The position numbers were made by a program, and so were the translations under genes. The notes under the pieces are model-generated. The model saw only the letters and a program-made list of their open reading frames with translations. It was not told the origin of the DNA and searched no databases. A stretch of 64,000 bases of DNA from Cynocephalus volans (Eukaryota; Chordata; Mammalia; Dermoptera; Cynocephalidae): positions 61,144,501-61,208,500 of the forward strand of contig NC_084460.1 in the NCBI RefSeq assembly GCF_027409185.1, in the 5' to 3' direction. Below are positions 1 to 12,529 of the stretch, one piece after another (the stretch's first letter is position 1; every line of letters starts with the position of its first letter).

Positions 1-468
1 GGAAATTAAACAACATGCTCCTGAACAACCTATGGGTCCAAGGAGAAAGTAAACAGGAAATCATAAAATTCCTTGATACTAAAGAAAATAAAGACACATC
101 ATACACAAACCTGGGGGATACTGGAAAACAGTACTAAGAGGGAAGTTTATTGTAATAAATGCTTACATCAAAAGAATAAAAATATTTTAAATATATAATC
201 TAATGCTACACTTCAAAGAATTAGAAAAAGAAGAACAATCCAATCCCCAAATTAGTAGATGAAAACAAATAAGTAATATCAGAGCAGAACTAAATGAAAT
301 AGAAATGCAAGAAATGAAATAGAGACAGAAAGAAAAAAAGATACAAAAGATTAATGAAACAAAAACTTGTTTTTTTGAGATGATAAACAAAATGGACAAA
401 CCATTAACTAGGCTAACTAAAAAAAGAAGAGAGAAGACAAAAATAAAAATCAGAAATTAAAAAGGAGA
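1..468 (+). mobile_element. LINE-1 ORF2 fragment (old), left part
   Basis: Decayed L1 ORF2 from the linker between endonuclease and reverse transcriptase. The A-rich sense strand is on plus, and its wording parallels the better-kept copy near 19330-19790. Stops occur throughout, so it is not coding. The MaLR LTR at 474-917 interrupts it and the same element resumes at 918. Confidence 0.85.
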
Positions 469-473
469 CATTA

Positions 474-917
474 TGTTTTAGTCTGTTTTGTGTTGCTATA
501 ACAGAATACCTGAGACTGGGTAATTTATAAAGAAAAATGACATTTATTGCTTACAGTGTCTCAGGCTGGGGAGTCCAAAGTCCATCTGGTAGTGGCAACA
601 GTGACCCAGGGGTCTCACATTGCAAGATGGTGGAAGCAGAGAGAGCGAGAGTGAGAGAGAGAGAGAGAGAGAGACTCTCCTCTTCTTTTAAAGCCCTCAG
701 AACGACACCCCTGACCACCATTTTTAATCCATTCACTACTGCACTACACGGTCCTGCAATCCAATCACCTCTTCAAGGCTTCACCTTTCAATTAAAATAG
801 TAAGGTTTCCTACCCTCTTAACAGTCACAGTGGGGGCTAAGTTTCTAATACATAAAACTTGGGGGACACAAATCAAGTTTCAGTGAGTTTTGGGGGGACA
901 TAATTCAATCCACTACA
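474..917 (-). mobile_element. MaLR (ERVL) solo LTR inserted in the L1
   Basis: A 444-bp LTR in reverse orientation. Plus-strand text such as AATACCTGAGACTGGGTAATT and the distal GGACATAATTCAATCCACTA are the reverse complement of MST/THE1/MLT-type LTR ends. It starts TG and ends CA and is flanked by a 5-bp duplication, CATTA, at 469-473 and 918-922. A GA-rich simple repeat lies near 636-675. No internal MaLR sequence is present, so it is a solo LTR. Confidence 0.85.
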
Positions 918-1925
918 CATTACAACCAATACCACATAGAGACAAAGAATCATTAGAAACTATCACAAACAACTAAACGCCAACAAACTGATAACCTGGA
1001 GGGAATGGATAAATTTCTGGACACATAAAATCTACCAAGACTGAACCAAGAAGAAATAGAGAACCTGAACAGCAGGTTCAATCAATTCAACAAGATTGAA
1101 GCAGTAATCAGCAGTCTCCCAACAAAGAAAAGCCCAGGACCAGATGGCTTTACTGCTGAATTCTACCAAATCTTTGGTGAGGAATTAATACCAATTCTCT
1201 GCAAACTATTCCAAAACAGAAGCCATTCTCCCAAGCTCATTTTATGAGGCCAGCATCACCTTGATACCAAAACCAGACAAAGATACAACAACAGAAACCT
1301 ACAGGCCAATATCTTTGAAGAACATAGATGCAAAAATCCTCAACAAAATGTTAGCAATCATAATACAGCAACACATCAAAAAATTATATACAACGATCAA
1401 GTAGGATTCATCCCAGGGATGCAAGGATGGTTCAACATATGTAAGTCAATAAATGAGATATACCACATCACAAAAACCATATGATTACCTTAATAGATGC
1501 AGAAAAAGCATTTGACAAAATCCAACATTGCTTCATGATAAAGACTCTCAGAAAATTAGGAATAGAAGGAAAATTTCTCAACACAATAAAAGTCATATAC
1601 AACAAAGCCACCACCAATATCATCCTGCATAGGGAAAAGCTTTAAGCTTTCAGAACAGGAACAAGGCAAGAAGGCCCACTCTCACTACTATTATTTAACA
1701 TAGTATTGAAAGTACTAGCAAAACAATCAGGCAAGAGAAAAAAATAAAGGCATCCAGACGGGAAAGATGAAATCAAACTGTCCCTGTTTGCAGATGACAT
1801 GATCCTATATGTAGAAAAACCTAAAGACTCTACAAAGAAACTCTTAGAGCTAATAAGCAGTAGCATTTTTATAATCCAGTAACTAGCAGAAAAAGAAATC
1901 AAGAGAGCAAGCACATTTACAAAGG

Positions 1926-1969
<44 letters not shown>

Positions 1970-3785
1970 CTAGGAGTAAATTTAACCAAGGAGGTGAAAG
2001 ATTACTACAATGAGAACTACAAATCACTGCTTAAAGAAATTAAAGAGGACACAAAGAGATGGAAAGACATTCCATGATCTTGGTTTGGAAGAATTAACAT
2101 TGTGAAAATGTCCATATTACTCAAAGTGTTCTACAGACTCAATGCAATCCCCATCAAAATACCAATGACATTCTTCACAGAAATAGAAAAATAATCCTAA
2201 CATTCATATGGAACAACAGAAGATTCCAAATAGCTAAAGCAACCCTGAGCAAAAAAATAATAATAAAGCCAACGCATAACATTACCTGACTTCAAATTGT
2301 ACTGCAAAGCTATAGTGACCAAAATAGCATGGTACTGGCATAAAAACAGATACACAGAACAAAGGAACAGAATAGAGAACCCAGAATCAGTCCACCTACT
2401 TATAGCCTACTGATTCTTGAAAAAGGCACCAAGAACATAATTGGGGAAGACTGCCTCTTCAATAAATGGTGCTGGGAAAACTGGACATCCATGTGTAGAA
2501 TGAAACTAGACCTGTACCTCTCAACATATACCAAGATCAACTTGAAATGGATTAAAGACTTAAACATAAGACTTGGAGCTATAAAATTCCTAAAAGAGAA
2601 CATAAGGAAACACTTCAGGATGTAGAACTGGGCAAAAACTTCATAATGAGACCCCAAATGTACAGACAAAAAAATAAAAAATAAACAAATGGGGGATATC
2701 AAACTAAAAAGCTTCTGCACAGCAAAAGAAAGTTAACAGAATGAAAAGAAAACCTACAGAATGGGAGAAAATATCTTCAAACGATGTATCTGACAAGGGA
2801 TTAATATCCAGAATATGCAAGGAACTCACACAACTTAGTGAAAAACAAAACAAGGAACCCAATTAAAAACCAGGCAAAGGAGCTGAATAGGCATTTCTCA
2901 AAGGAAGATATATGCAAATGACCAACAGACACATGAAAAAATGCTCTGCATCATTAAGCATCAGGGAAATGCAAATCAAAACCACAATGAGATATAATCT
3001 CACCCCAGTTAGACTGGATATTATTAAAAAGACAGAGAATAACAAATGCCGGTGAGGATGTGGAGAAAGGGAAATGCTCCTACACTGTTGGTGGGACTGT
3101 AAATTAGTACAGCCACTATGGAAAACAGCATGGAGTTTCCTCAAACAGCTACAGATAGAACTGCCATACAATCCAGTAATCCCAGTGCTGGGTATATACG
3201 CAAAGTAATGGAAATCATCATGTTGAAGGGAAACGTGCACTCCCATGTTTATCACAGCTCTATTTACTATAGCCAAGAGTTGGAACCAACCTAAATGTTC
3301 ATTGACAATGACTGGATAAGGAAATATGGCATATATACATGATGGAATACTACTCTGCCATAAAAAAGAATGAAATCCTGCCATTTGCAGCAACATGGAT
3401 GAACTTAGAGAAAATTATGTTAAGTGAAATAAGCCAGGGACAGAAAGAGAAATACTGCATGTCATCACTCATAAGTGTGAGCAAAAAAAAAAAAAAAAAA
3501 AAAAAAAACCAAATGAACAGAAAAAAGAAAGATTTAATAATCATAATAATTCATTGAAGTTTCCAAAGGACAGAACAGAACTGAGGTTAATAAAGGTGAG
3601 AAAGGGGGAGGGGAGTTAGCAAGAAATTGGTAAAGGGCCACAAAAAACGATTACATTGTGTAATGTTGAATACACTAATTGTACTGATTTGAGCAGAGCA
3701 TTTTGCACACTGGTAATGATACTTAACACCGTAATCCTCAGATATGCACAATCAATTATATTTCAATTTTAAAAGTTTTTAAAAA
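918..3785 (+). mobile_element. LINE-1 ORF2 and 3' end (old), right part
   Basis: Continuation of the L1 broken by the LTR. It covers the reverse transcriptase region (wording equivalent to [13 protein letters not shown] near 1130-1170 and FADDMILY near 1788-1811) through the cysteine-rich C-terminus, then a 3'UTR ending near 3785. Many stops and indels make it a fossil. A (CA)n microsatellite at about 1928-1967 replaces part of ORF2 and an A-run lies at 3484-3508. Near 3093-3101 the C-terminal motif reads GAC TGT AAA (Asp-Cys-Lys), a useful reference for the stop codon found there in the young copies. Confidence 0.9.
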
Positions 3786-4939
3786 TCCCCTACTATATAA
3801 AAAAGTCAATCTAAGTGGAATAAGAGGTGTATTAGTGGGTACTGAAATATGCCATCCATACCTCCCCTTTAGGATGGAGGCACTCATCCCTCTGTTGGGA
3901 ATATTGAAATCTCCACTGAGTTGCTCTCTGAAAACTGCCCTCAACTAAAGAGAACCACATCATTCAGTGTCATACCTTTTCTCCAGAGGCAGTCTACATC
4001 CAACTACTGATAGATGTGGCAATATAAAAGCCTGGAATCCTATCTCATGATGGGGGAACTCTGAAGGGCCATTATAGCTCCACAGCTCCCTAAGCCCTCT
4101 ATTGCAACTGCCTTGTAATTCAACTTTTCCGTCTTCCCAGTCCTACTTCCTTCATTGCCTTCAGGTGCTGGTCCCAAGGGCATGACCCCAAAACCTTTAA
4201 TCTCTGGAGACGATTTTCTATGGAATAAAATCTAAGACACCAAGTCATAATACCACCTATTGGTGCAGACCTTTTTAGGTAAGAAGAGCCATTCATCACT
4301 GCATTTGAATAATGAACAATAATAAATATACTATAGGAATACAGTCTATGCATACATCATAATTGTGAATTCAGAAAGTACTGAGCCATTTTTACATAGG
4401 TATTCAAAATCAAAAATATTTAGCTGAGTAGACAGTTACTAACTGCCTACTAAGAGTGTAAATAACCCTGTGGTTGTTGCTTCAGAGAATGCAAGAAAAT
4501 CTGGCATTACTCTTGCTTGTATTGTCTAGTGGAAAAACTAATACAAACATGGGGTGGCAAATAGCATTGACAGTAGACAGAAAATATTCTAAAAGAGCTA
4601 TAAATCACAAGAAACGTTATAAAACACTTTCAACTAAGTAATAATCAACACAACATATAAAATTTTTCTGATATGAAAGTAAACAGTGCTTAGAGTGAAA
4701 CTTGCAGCTCCAGATTATTTTATTAGAAAAGAAGAAAGGCTTAAAATCAATGATCTAAGCTACTCCCTTAAGGTGCAAGAAAGAGAACAGCAAAATAAGT
4801 ACAAGACATCTTATAATAACCTGACTGGGAATCAATAAAAACCACTCAAAAAGGGAGAAAATAAAATCTCAAAGTTGTTTTTATTTTAAAAGATTAATAA
4901 ATTCATAAATCTTGAACAAGACTTATCAAGATACAGAGA
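3786..4939. other. No recognised feature
   Basis: AT-rich, non-repetitive-looking sequence. The longest open frames are short and lack splice or homology support. It may contain relics too old to recognise by eye. Confidence 0.4.
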
Positions 4940-5245
4940 AAATAAATAAATTTTCAATAAATGGTGCTGAAATAAATAGCTATCTGCATGAAAAAAACAT
5001 GTCTTTATCTCTGTTTACACTAGTCACAAAAATTAATTTGAGATGGTTTATAGACCTAAATATAAAAAGTAATTCCATAAAACTTCTAGGAGAAAAAAAT
5101 AACTTGACAATTTTGACATCAGGCAAAGATTTAGTACATAGAACATAAAGAGCACTAATCATAAAATTAAAAAACTAATAAATTGAACTTCATCAAAATT
5201 TAAAACTTTTAATCATCAAAAGAAATGCTAAGAAAGTGAAAGTGG
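4940..5245 (+). mobile_element. Old L1 ORF2 fragment
   Basis: The segment reads like the late ORF2 region of ancient L1M elements: 'aataaatggtgctg', then a Lys/Ile-rich stretch with 'gatggtttatagacctaaatat' followed by 'aacttcatcaaaattt'. It is eroded, with several stops and no flanking duplication that I can see. Confidence 0.7.
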
Positions 5246-5394
5246 AATTTTGGCTAGCCTAGTACAAATGCAATTGTCCAAATTTAAATCTCATACATTC
5301 TCAAAAACAGTAAAACTATCAATGTATCAATTTCTAATGTTTCTACCACAAGCTTTTGCAGAGAGAAGCTTCATGTCAGAGAGAACAAAGGTAT

Positions 5395-5735
5395 CAGTGA
5401 CCCCCTTTGCCCAGCTGTAGGCAAGAAACACAGCACACCAGGGGTCCTAGACAGGAGCTGAGGGCTGCATACTCCACTGAGAAACAGGCAAGGGGCATGC
5501 TGAAAACACCACTTCCCCACAGGTGGCCCACCACAGCCACTGCCACAGTCATGGCTACCACAAAAGTGGCTCAATGCCACAGCAGTAGCCACACACAGTT
5601 ACTGTGCAGGTGGCCCACCAGACACTCAACTGCATTGACACAAGGAGAGTCACCAGTGGAGATCAGAAAAAGAAGAAGACGTCTCCCTCCTCAAAGCCCA
5701 CTCCAGCATAATAGAAGAAGCAACTGTTCTACCAT
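5395..5735 (+). mobile_element. Old L1 5'UTR fragment (GC-rich)
   Basis: A GC-rich island in AT-rich surroundings. It shares phrases with the L1 5'UTR at 8300-8760, for example 'gtgcaggtggcccac', 'cattgacac(a/g)aggagagtcac' and 'agtaatagaag(c/a)agaaactg'-like text, so it belongs to the same older promoter type. It is truncated before any ORF1. Confidence 0.65.
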
Positions 5736-6159
5736 GCCACTGCTTTATCTCTGATTTTAGTAATTTCTGTTTTCTCTTTTTTTCTTTATCAGTCTAGATA
5801 AAGGTTAGCAAATTTTGTTGATCTTTTTAAAGAATAAAAAAAAAAGAATATTAAGCAGTTTACAAGCACTATTATTGTAAATATTTTAATCAAACATTAA
5901 CCTTACATATTTTTTTAGGGTATAATAATCTTTATATATATTGTGTCACTTGTTAAATATGTAACTATCATTTATTTTCTTTGACAAACTTAGTTATGGG
6001 AGATTGAAATCAAGCTCAAAACTCATTTCTCATTATGATCTAAGTTATTTTCCTTTATTTCTTTTCTGCATCTCTTTCCTTATGACAGTTTTGAATTTTC
6101 TAAATCAGATAGTTAAGAACACTTTTGTTTCCAAGAGTTCATCATAATACGTGTCTATA

Positions 6160-6250
6160 TTATAAAATAAAATAAAATAAAATAATAAAAAATAAAAATA
6201 ATAAATAGAAAATAAGTTTAGCTATGTGACTGAAAAATAAATAAATAAAA
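6160..6250. repeat. (AAAAT)n / A-rich simple repeat
   Basis: Runs of AAAAT and AATA units with interruptions, in an AT-rich stretch (about 5780-6290) where I see nothing else. Confidence 0.8.
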
Positions 6251-6539
6251 AAGGTGTCAGTGAGCTTACTGATTGATTTAAAATCATCACCAAAAGGAGA
6301 ACATCTACTTTTAATGAAAAAGACTCTGAATTGATCAGAACACTGATTAAGAAAGGGACTTTAAAGTAGGTATATTTTGTGGTGGCAGTCTTCAAAAGGC
6401 ACCATTTCAGGAGGTGGGGGGTAGAAGGTAAAAAATAAATTAATTAAAGGAAGAGGGAGAAATTGTGGGAGATTGGGTAATGAGGGGAGAAGAGCCAAAG
6501 ATGAAGTTTTAGTTTTAGGATAATGTAAGACAAAAGAGA

Positions 6540-7480
6540 ACTAAAATTCAAATTCAAAAAGTCATCCATTAAAGAAATTGTACAATACCAAACTGAGAGG
6601 AAGGAGTGCTCTTGAATCTGGAATCTTGTAAATCACCCTAAATTAATGAAATACAAAGACAGAAACAAACTGAAACTGTACTTAGCTAATATAAAAATAA
6701 AACCAGAAATGAGAATCAAAAAACCTCAGCAGTAAAAATATCTCTCCCAAATAACCAATGAAGAATTAGATGAAACTGTAACACAATAGTTCAAATTGAA
6801 TTAAATATCCTCAAGCCAGTTCAAAAGGATTTCTTTGAATTTAAAAATAAAAGATTAAAAATAAATTAAAAGAGATTTAATTGATCTCAGGAAAGGAATA
6901 GAAGGAAAAGAGAAATTCATCTCGAAATGAAGACCAGTTTACGAGGTAAACAAGAAAGAATGGATTCAAGTGACAATGTAAAAATGATTACTGAAGAAAG
7001 GCAAAAAAGCAATGAAGAAAGCAAAAATGATATAAAGACAAAAAGAGAGAAAGTGTTGAAAGTGAAGGCAGGCAAAAAAGATACAACATACGTACAATTG
7101 GAATACCTGAGAAAGAAAAGCACAACCACAAAAGAGAACCTTTCTGAAATCAGACAGCCCAAATCAGAAAGGTACCACTGAGTAGTGGGAAAAATTCATC
7201 TGGAATGATACATTCTGCCACATATACTAGTAAAATTATAAGACTTTAATTATAGAGAAAAATTCTTAAGATTTGCAAACAGAAATATCAAATAACTTCA
7301 AGGGAAAAGGAATTAGACTGTCTTCAGCCTTGTCAAAAACAACATACACTGTAAGGGAAAAATGAAGTAGCATTTAAAAAATCTTAAGGAGAGTAAGTGT
7401 GGATTGATGATTTTATTTCCATTCAAACATATTTTCTGTATCAAAGCTAGTAAAATAGTATTAAACATGCAAGAACTCTG
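6540..7480 (+). mobile_element. Probable ancient L1/HAL1-type ORF1 relic
   Basis: Adenine-rich, Lys/Glu-rich open stretches (84 codons at 6927-7181), followed by text resembling the ORF1 RNA-binding region and the inter-ORF spacer. No clean domain can be read. The call rests on composition and on neighbouring L1 relics, so it is tentative. Confidence 0.4.
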
Positions 7481-7523
7481 GAAATTCTGAACAGCTTCTT
7501 GAGGCATGTATGTCAACACAGTA

Positions 7524-7770
7524 TCCAATAGGACTTTCTGAAATGGTGGGAGTATTCTACAGATATGATTTCTTTCTTTTTTTTTTTTTGGCAGTTGGCT
7601 GGTATGGGGATACAGTTGTGATTTCTAGTATGCTAATCCCCAGACACATGTGGCTATTGAACACTACAAATGTGACTGATGTGATTTCAGAATTGAATTT
7701 TAAATTAATTTAAATTTTCGTTTAATTTATGGCCAGTAGCTATAATAATTTGGGAGCACACAAATAGGGG
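7524..7770 (+). mobile_element. hAT-type (MER3-like) DNA transposon relic with SINE tail inserted
   Basis: The segment opens 'tatccaataggactttctgaaatggtgg' in spirit and continues after an interruption with 'cacatgtggctattgaacac', 'gaattttaaattaattt' and 'atggccagtagct'. These are phrases I associate with short non-autonomous hAT elements of the MER3 kind. The interruption at about 7577-7615 is a T-tract plus the 3' end of a minus-strand CYN SINE (GGCAGTTGGCTGGTATGGGG). The family name is from memory. Confidence 0.5.
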
Positions 7771-7779
7771 ATGAGCTTC

Positions 7780-8290
7780 GTACAACCAAGAACTGCTTCA
7801 GGAAACTTCAGCAAAAGAATGGATGATGAACATTTGCTGTATTTAACTGCAGATCCTAGACTAAAGGTGAAAAGGAGAGTAAAAGAATAATATATAAATG
7901 CAATATTTTCAGACAAATTAGAAATAATGTAACTAAGAAAATGAGAGGTGAAGGGAAAAGGAAAGGAAATTAGAATAAATTCATGGGCTGTTGAAAAGTC
8001 AATAGGTGAATGTTTAAAAATGCCATCAATAACTAAAATAAATGTATATGGGCAAAACTACAATTAAATAGATTGTTAGATTAGATAATAAATAAAGTCT
8101 CACCTATATGCTATCCAAAAAAACCCAGCTTAAATATAATGGCATAGTAGGTAGGTCAAAATAAACAACAGAAAAAGATACACAACACAAACACTTAAAA
8201 TAAACAAACAAAAAACCTCACCTGCAATGACCATATTAATATCATACAGAACAAAAATCTCCAGATAAGAAATTTTAGCAGAGATATGGA
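7780..8290 (+). mobile_element. Old L1 relic
   Basis: Eroded A-rich L1 sequence. The part near 8100-8190 resembles the early ORF2 endonuclease region. No reading frame survives. Confidence 0.45.
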
Positions 8291-8299
8291 GGGACATTA

Positions 8300-9420
8300 T
8301 GTTCTGATAAAGGGGAGATCCTGTGCCATGCCACTGCAGATGGAGGTGGCACCCAGGCAGGCAGGAGAACAGGACAGCCACCCACCAGACCCCTGTCCCA
8401 CCTGCACAGAAGGCAGGACCTCACGCTGCATCTCCACTGACAGGGAGGCACTCAGGCAGGCAGGAAAACAGGCCAGCCACCCTCCAGATCCCCACCCCAC
8501 CTGTGCAGGAGGCAGGACCCTGTGCCACACTGCCGCCATAAGGCTTCACACAGCTTCCATGGAGGTGGTCCACAACAGCCACCACCCCAGCTAATACTGT
8601 TGCAAGGATTGTTCACTGACTTAATAGCATCCACTACCACTGTGCAGGTGGCCCACTACATATTTGACTTCATTGACACGAGGAGAGTCACTGAATGAGC
8701 CTGGAAAAAGAGGAAGAAGTTTTTCTCCTCAAAGTTCACTCTAGAGTAATAGAAGCAGAAACTGATCTACCAGATGACCAAAAATCAATGTAGAAATACT
8801 AGAAATATGAAAAAAATCAGAGAATATGACACCACCAAAGGAATTCAGCAATTCTCAAATACCAGACCCTCTGGAAACCCTTGAAATGACTGAAAAGGAA
8901 TTCTGAGTAACTATCTTAAGGAAACCCAATGAGATAAAGGAAGACTCTAAGACAACACAATGAAATGAGAAAAAATATCCAGAATATGAAGGATGAAATT
9001 TACGAAGAGATTAATACCTTTAAAAAGAATGTAGCAGAACTTCTGAAACTAAAGGATGCATTCAGTGAAATAAAAAACACAACTGAGAGCATAAGCAGCA
9101 GATTAGAAAAAGCTGAAGAAATAATGTACATTATGATAAAGGGGTCAATTCATCGAGAAGACATACATCCACCAAAAAAAAAAAAAACCAACAAAAGAAG
9201 ACATAATAATGTTAAATGTATATGCACCTAACAATGGAGCCTTAAAATATATGTAGCAAATAGCCAAATAACTGCAAGGAGAAATAGACAAATCCACAAT
9301 TACAGCTGGAGATTTTAACACTCCTGTCTCAGTTATTCACAGGAAAATCAGAGAGAAAGTTAATAAACATATAGAATGCCTGAACAACACTACTGGATGA
9401 AATGTTCTTCCCATAATCAA
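8300..9420 (+). mobile_element. L1 with GC-rich 5'UTR, ORF1 start and internally deleted ORF2
   Basis: This older full-5'-end L1 begins with a GC-rich 5'UTR containing two imperfect tandem units with a 99-bp period (8361 and 8460). ORF1 coiled-coil sequence follows: 88 codons at 8965-9231 with 'FKKNVAELLKLKDAFSEIKN', closely related to the younger ORF1 copies at 17.5 and 42.2 kb. Near 9119-9130 the text jumps straight to ORF2 endonuclease sequence, so most of ORF1 and early ORF2 is missing. Confidence 0.75.
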
Positions 9421-9456
9421 ATAGAGACTTAAAGAAGATAATTTTAAAGAAGGGTT

Positions 9457-9520
9457 AAGACAGCTTTGTTTTATTTATTTATTTTTTCTGATGGCTGTCC
9501 AGTACAGGGAAGACAGCTTT
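9457..9520 (-). mobile_element. 5'-truncated CYN SINE tail with TSD
   Basis: A 42-bp T-rich block plus 'ggctgtccagtacaggga' (the SINE 3' end on the minus strand) is flanked by an 11-bp duplication AAGACAGCTTT at 9457-9467 and 9510-9520. This is clear evidence of L1-type retrotransposition of a severely truncated copy. Confidence 0.75.
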
Positions 9521-9539
9521 AAAGGGTAAATTTTACATT

Positions 9540-9920
9540 AGTTGGCCTAAACAACACTACCAACCAACCTGACTTAATTGATATTTATGGAACATTCCAT
9601 CTAACAAGAGCAGAATACACATTCTTTTCAAATGTGCATGGAATATTCACGAAGATAGATCATATTCTGGGCTATAAAGCAAACTTAAATGAACTTAAAA
9701 TTGAAATTATACCAAGTATGTTCTTACAATGTAATGAAATTAAGCAGAAAGAGAGATATTTGGAAAATCCTAAAATATTTAGAAATTGAACAAGAGATTT
9801 ATAAATAACCCATGAGTCAAAGAGGAAATAAGGGAATTTAGAGAATATTTTGATTTTGAATTGAATGAAAATAAAAATGCAAAATATTGAAATCTGTGGA
9901 ATGCAGCTGAAGAAGGGAAA
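9540..9920 (+). mobile_element. L1 ORF2 endonuclease-region fragment
   Basis: Matches the wording of the endonuclease segment seen at 19080-19330 (asparagine-rich 'acaacactac', 'ttgatatttatggaacattccat', 'agatcatattctgggc'). It is broken by stops and probably the continuation of the element at 8300-9420. Confidence 0.75.
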
Positions 9921-9921
9921 T

Positions 9922-10116
9922 CTTGTTTTTGTTTTTGTTTTTGGCAGCTGGCCGGTATGGAGATCCCAACCTTTTTTTGTTGTTGTTGTTTTTCTTTTTT
10001 TGGTGCTGGCTGGTAAGGAGGTCTGAACTTGTAACCTTGGTGTTATAAGGGGGATTTGACACCTTACCATGGTGTTATAACACTGTGCTCTAACCAACTA
10101 AGCTAACTGGCCAGCC
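9922..10116 (-). mobile_element. CYN SINE pair (nested)
   Basis: Two minus-strand SINE 3' ends occur in tandem: the first at about 9922-9970, the second from about 9975 with its own T-tract. The set ends in the tRNA-Ile-like 5' part (reverse of GGCTGGCCAGTTAGCTTAGTT) at 10116. The second copy carries a partial internal duplication around the B-box half. Confidence 0.85.
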
Positions 10117-10395
10117 TAAAGATTTCATTTTTATGATTTTCTGGAAAAGGCAAAATCATAGGGATAGAAACAGATCAGTAGTTGCCAGAGCCTGGGAGTG
10201 GAGAAAAAAGTTTGACTACAAAGGGGCATGGGAAAATTTGGGGGGGTGATGGAATTGCTATACATCTTAATTGTAGTGGTCATTGCACAACTGAGTGTAT
10301 TTGTCAAAACCCATAGAACTGTTCATTAAAAAGTGAATGTACTATATTTAAATTCTATGTTAATAAAGAGAAAAAGAGAAAAAGAGTGAGGAAGT
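10117..10395 (+). mobile_element. L1M 3' end
   Basis: Typical L1M 3'UTR wording: 'agtagttgccagagcctggg', 'ggaattgctatacatctt', 'gtcaaaacccatagaactg', then an A-rich tail. Confidence 0.75.
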
Positions 10396-10499
10396 TCATG
10401 AACATGTAGAGGGTTTCTAGGTTATGCTTTCTAAGTGAAAAAAAAAGTAAAGTGCAAAAGATTATCTAAAATATGCTACCTTTTGGATACAAACAAAAC

Positions 10500-11095
10500 A
10501 AATAAGAAATAAGTAACAATACAGAAAACTTGAATAATACTATCAACCAAATTGACTCAATTGACATTTTAGAACATTCCATTCAACAGGAGCAGAATAC
10601 ACATCCTTTTCAAGTGCACATAGAACATTCAACATGATAGACCACACTCCTGACTATGGAACAAGTCACAAGAAATTTTCCTATTTGAAATTACAGAAAG
10701 AATGTTCTGTGACCCCAGTAGAATTACATTAGCAATCAATAACAGAAATATACATGGAAAATCTCCAAATATTTGGAAATCAAACAAATTAGTCAAGGAA
10801 TATGGGTGAGGTAGTGATGTCAAATGCATTTCCAAATCTATGTAATAGTGATCAGCTAAATTTTCAAGTCTCAAAAGATGGTGTTTGCCTGTCAAAGTTT
10901 TTATGGTAAAATGAAATCTACCAAAGCAAAAAACATCCATGCATAGAAAAAAGGAATAGAAGGAAAGATACTGAAATTTTAAAATGAAGGTATATGTGGA
11001 TGATGGAGTTATGGGTAAATTTTTCTACATCTGAGTTTTCCAAATTTTCTTTAACTAATGGGTTTTAATTTTTCAATAATGAAAACCATTACCAT
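10500..11095 (+). mobile_element. L1 ORF2 fragment followed by L1M 3'-end relic
   Basis: The first part (to about 10800) is a second, independent endonuclease-region fragment ('caattgacattttagaacattccat', 'acatccttttcaagtgcaca'). The stretch 10920-11090 reads like an L1M 3' end ('ggtatatgtggatgatggagttatggg', 'ttttccaaattttctttaac'). Neither encodes protein. Confidence 0.6.
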
Positions 11096-11246
11096 ACAAA
11101 AAAGAGATATATACAGATAACTTTTCAGCTGCTTTCAGCATGGGCATTCTGTCTTTCCAGAAGCCCTCCCTGCCTCTCCCAGCTGGGTTAGTGCCCTTTC
11201 TGTGGATGCCACAATGGCCCAAGGTAGCCTCCATCCTAGTCTTTCC

Positions 11247-11420
11247 CTTTTTTTTTTTTTTTTTAAAGATGACCAGTAAGGGGATCTTAACCCTTGATTT
11301 GGTTTGTCAGCACCATGCTTTCCCAAGTGAGCTAACTGGCCATCCCTATATAGGGATCTGAACCCATGGCCTTGGTGTTATCAGCATCATACTCTCCCAA
11401 GTGAGCCACGGGCTGGCCCT
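11247..11420 (-). mobile_element. CYN SINE dimer
   Basis: Complete minus-strand dimer: a T-tract, then the right monomer (GATGACCAGTAAGGGGATCT...), then the left monomer ending 'gtgagccacgggctggccc'. Each half retains a tRNA-Ile-like body with A and B boxes. Confidence 0.9.
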
Positions 11421-12527
11421 CTTTCACTAGTTTTATAAACACTTGTGTCTCTGTCTCTCTCCCCACAGCCTGGGGTGCTTGAAAGCAAAGATTGTTTCTG
11501 GCACACAGTAAGCATTAGTTTACTAAATGGATGAAAGAACATTAACTAGATATTCCATGCCTCCTATATCAAGAAACAGAAAATGTGTGGGGAATTCTAT
11601 GGGGACAGAGTCTTTGGAACAGGAATCAGAGGTATGGCTGTTGGATATTAGTAGTGGTCACAGAGGCCAGAGAATATGTCAAAGCCCAGCTTAATCTACC
11701 CTGTCACAACTGGCCAGTGAGTAGGTTGATCTCAAAACAAGGAGTTTTGGGGGCTTGAGCCATGTATACTACAAAGTCTGTAAGGGTTCCTGTAAAGCTG
11801 ATACAGGATGACCTGGGACCCAAAGGAAGATCCTTTGGAAACTAGATAAAGAACTGACTTTCCCACTGAGGAGGCCAGAACCCTAAGTGTGCCTGGGCAG
11901 CAGCAGAGAGGAAGTGCAGCCCAGGCTGGTGCCATTGGTGCAACCCAGGCCCGTGCCCCAAAAGACTTAGAGTTCTGGAGTGGAAAAGAACTCAATTGGT
12001 AGGAAGCCCTTCCACGGCCCTCTGGCCAAAGTACTGCAGCATTATTGTGTCTGTTTGACCACATCTTTGCTCCATCACAAAAGATCAGAAAGTGCACATC
12101 ATCAACATGGCACAGAGCTCAGTCACAGTCACTTGGGAGAAACTGCAGCTGAATGCCAACCCTATGCTACAGATTTGCTGCCTGACCCCTTCAGGGTTTC
12201 ATTTTCACAGCTAACAAATTACAAGTAAAGACTGGCTGGGATTTGCCTCTCTTTTATCTTTAGTATTCTTTTGAGTTTACTCCTGAAAATGAGTCCTCTG
12301 TGCTATTGTGTGTATCCAGATTTATGTATAGATGTTAAAACACCATCTGGAAAAGCAAATGGCTCTCTGAAGTCTATGGAGAAAGAACCAGGTGGAGGTT
12401 TATAGGGCTCTTCTTCCCAAAAGTCCTGCATCTAAAACATCCTTAAGTATGATAAAGAAGCAATTCATTCAGTCCTTCTAGTCTTTATTAACAACAAAAT
12501 GTACATACATAAGCATACATCTCTATA
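11421..12527. other. No recognised feature
   Basis: Mixed-composition sequence with a few short open frames (up to 121 codons). None has splice signals or homology that I recognise. It may include an old LTR or unique DNA. Confidence 0.35.
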
Positions 12528-12529
12528 GC

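Noticed and set aside
1928-1967. CRISPR-like or regulated repeat array
   Set aside because: Simple dinucleotide repeat. The genome is mammalian and no spacer-repeat pattern exists.
1642-1989. Open frame with a Cys-Val run
   Set aside because: It is a (CA)n microsatellite in reverse inside dead L1 sequence.
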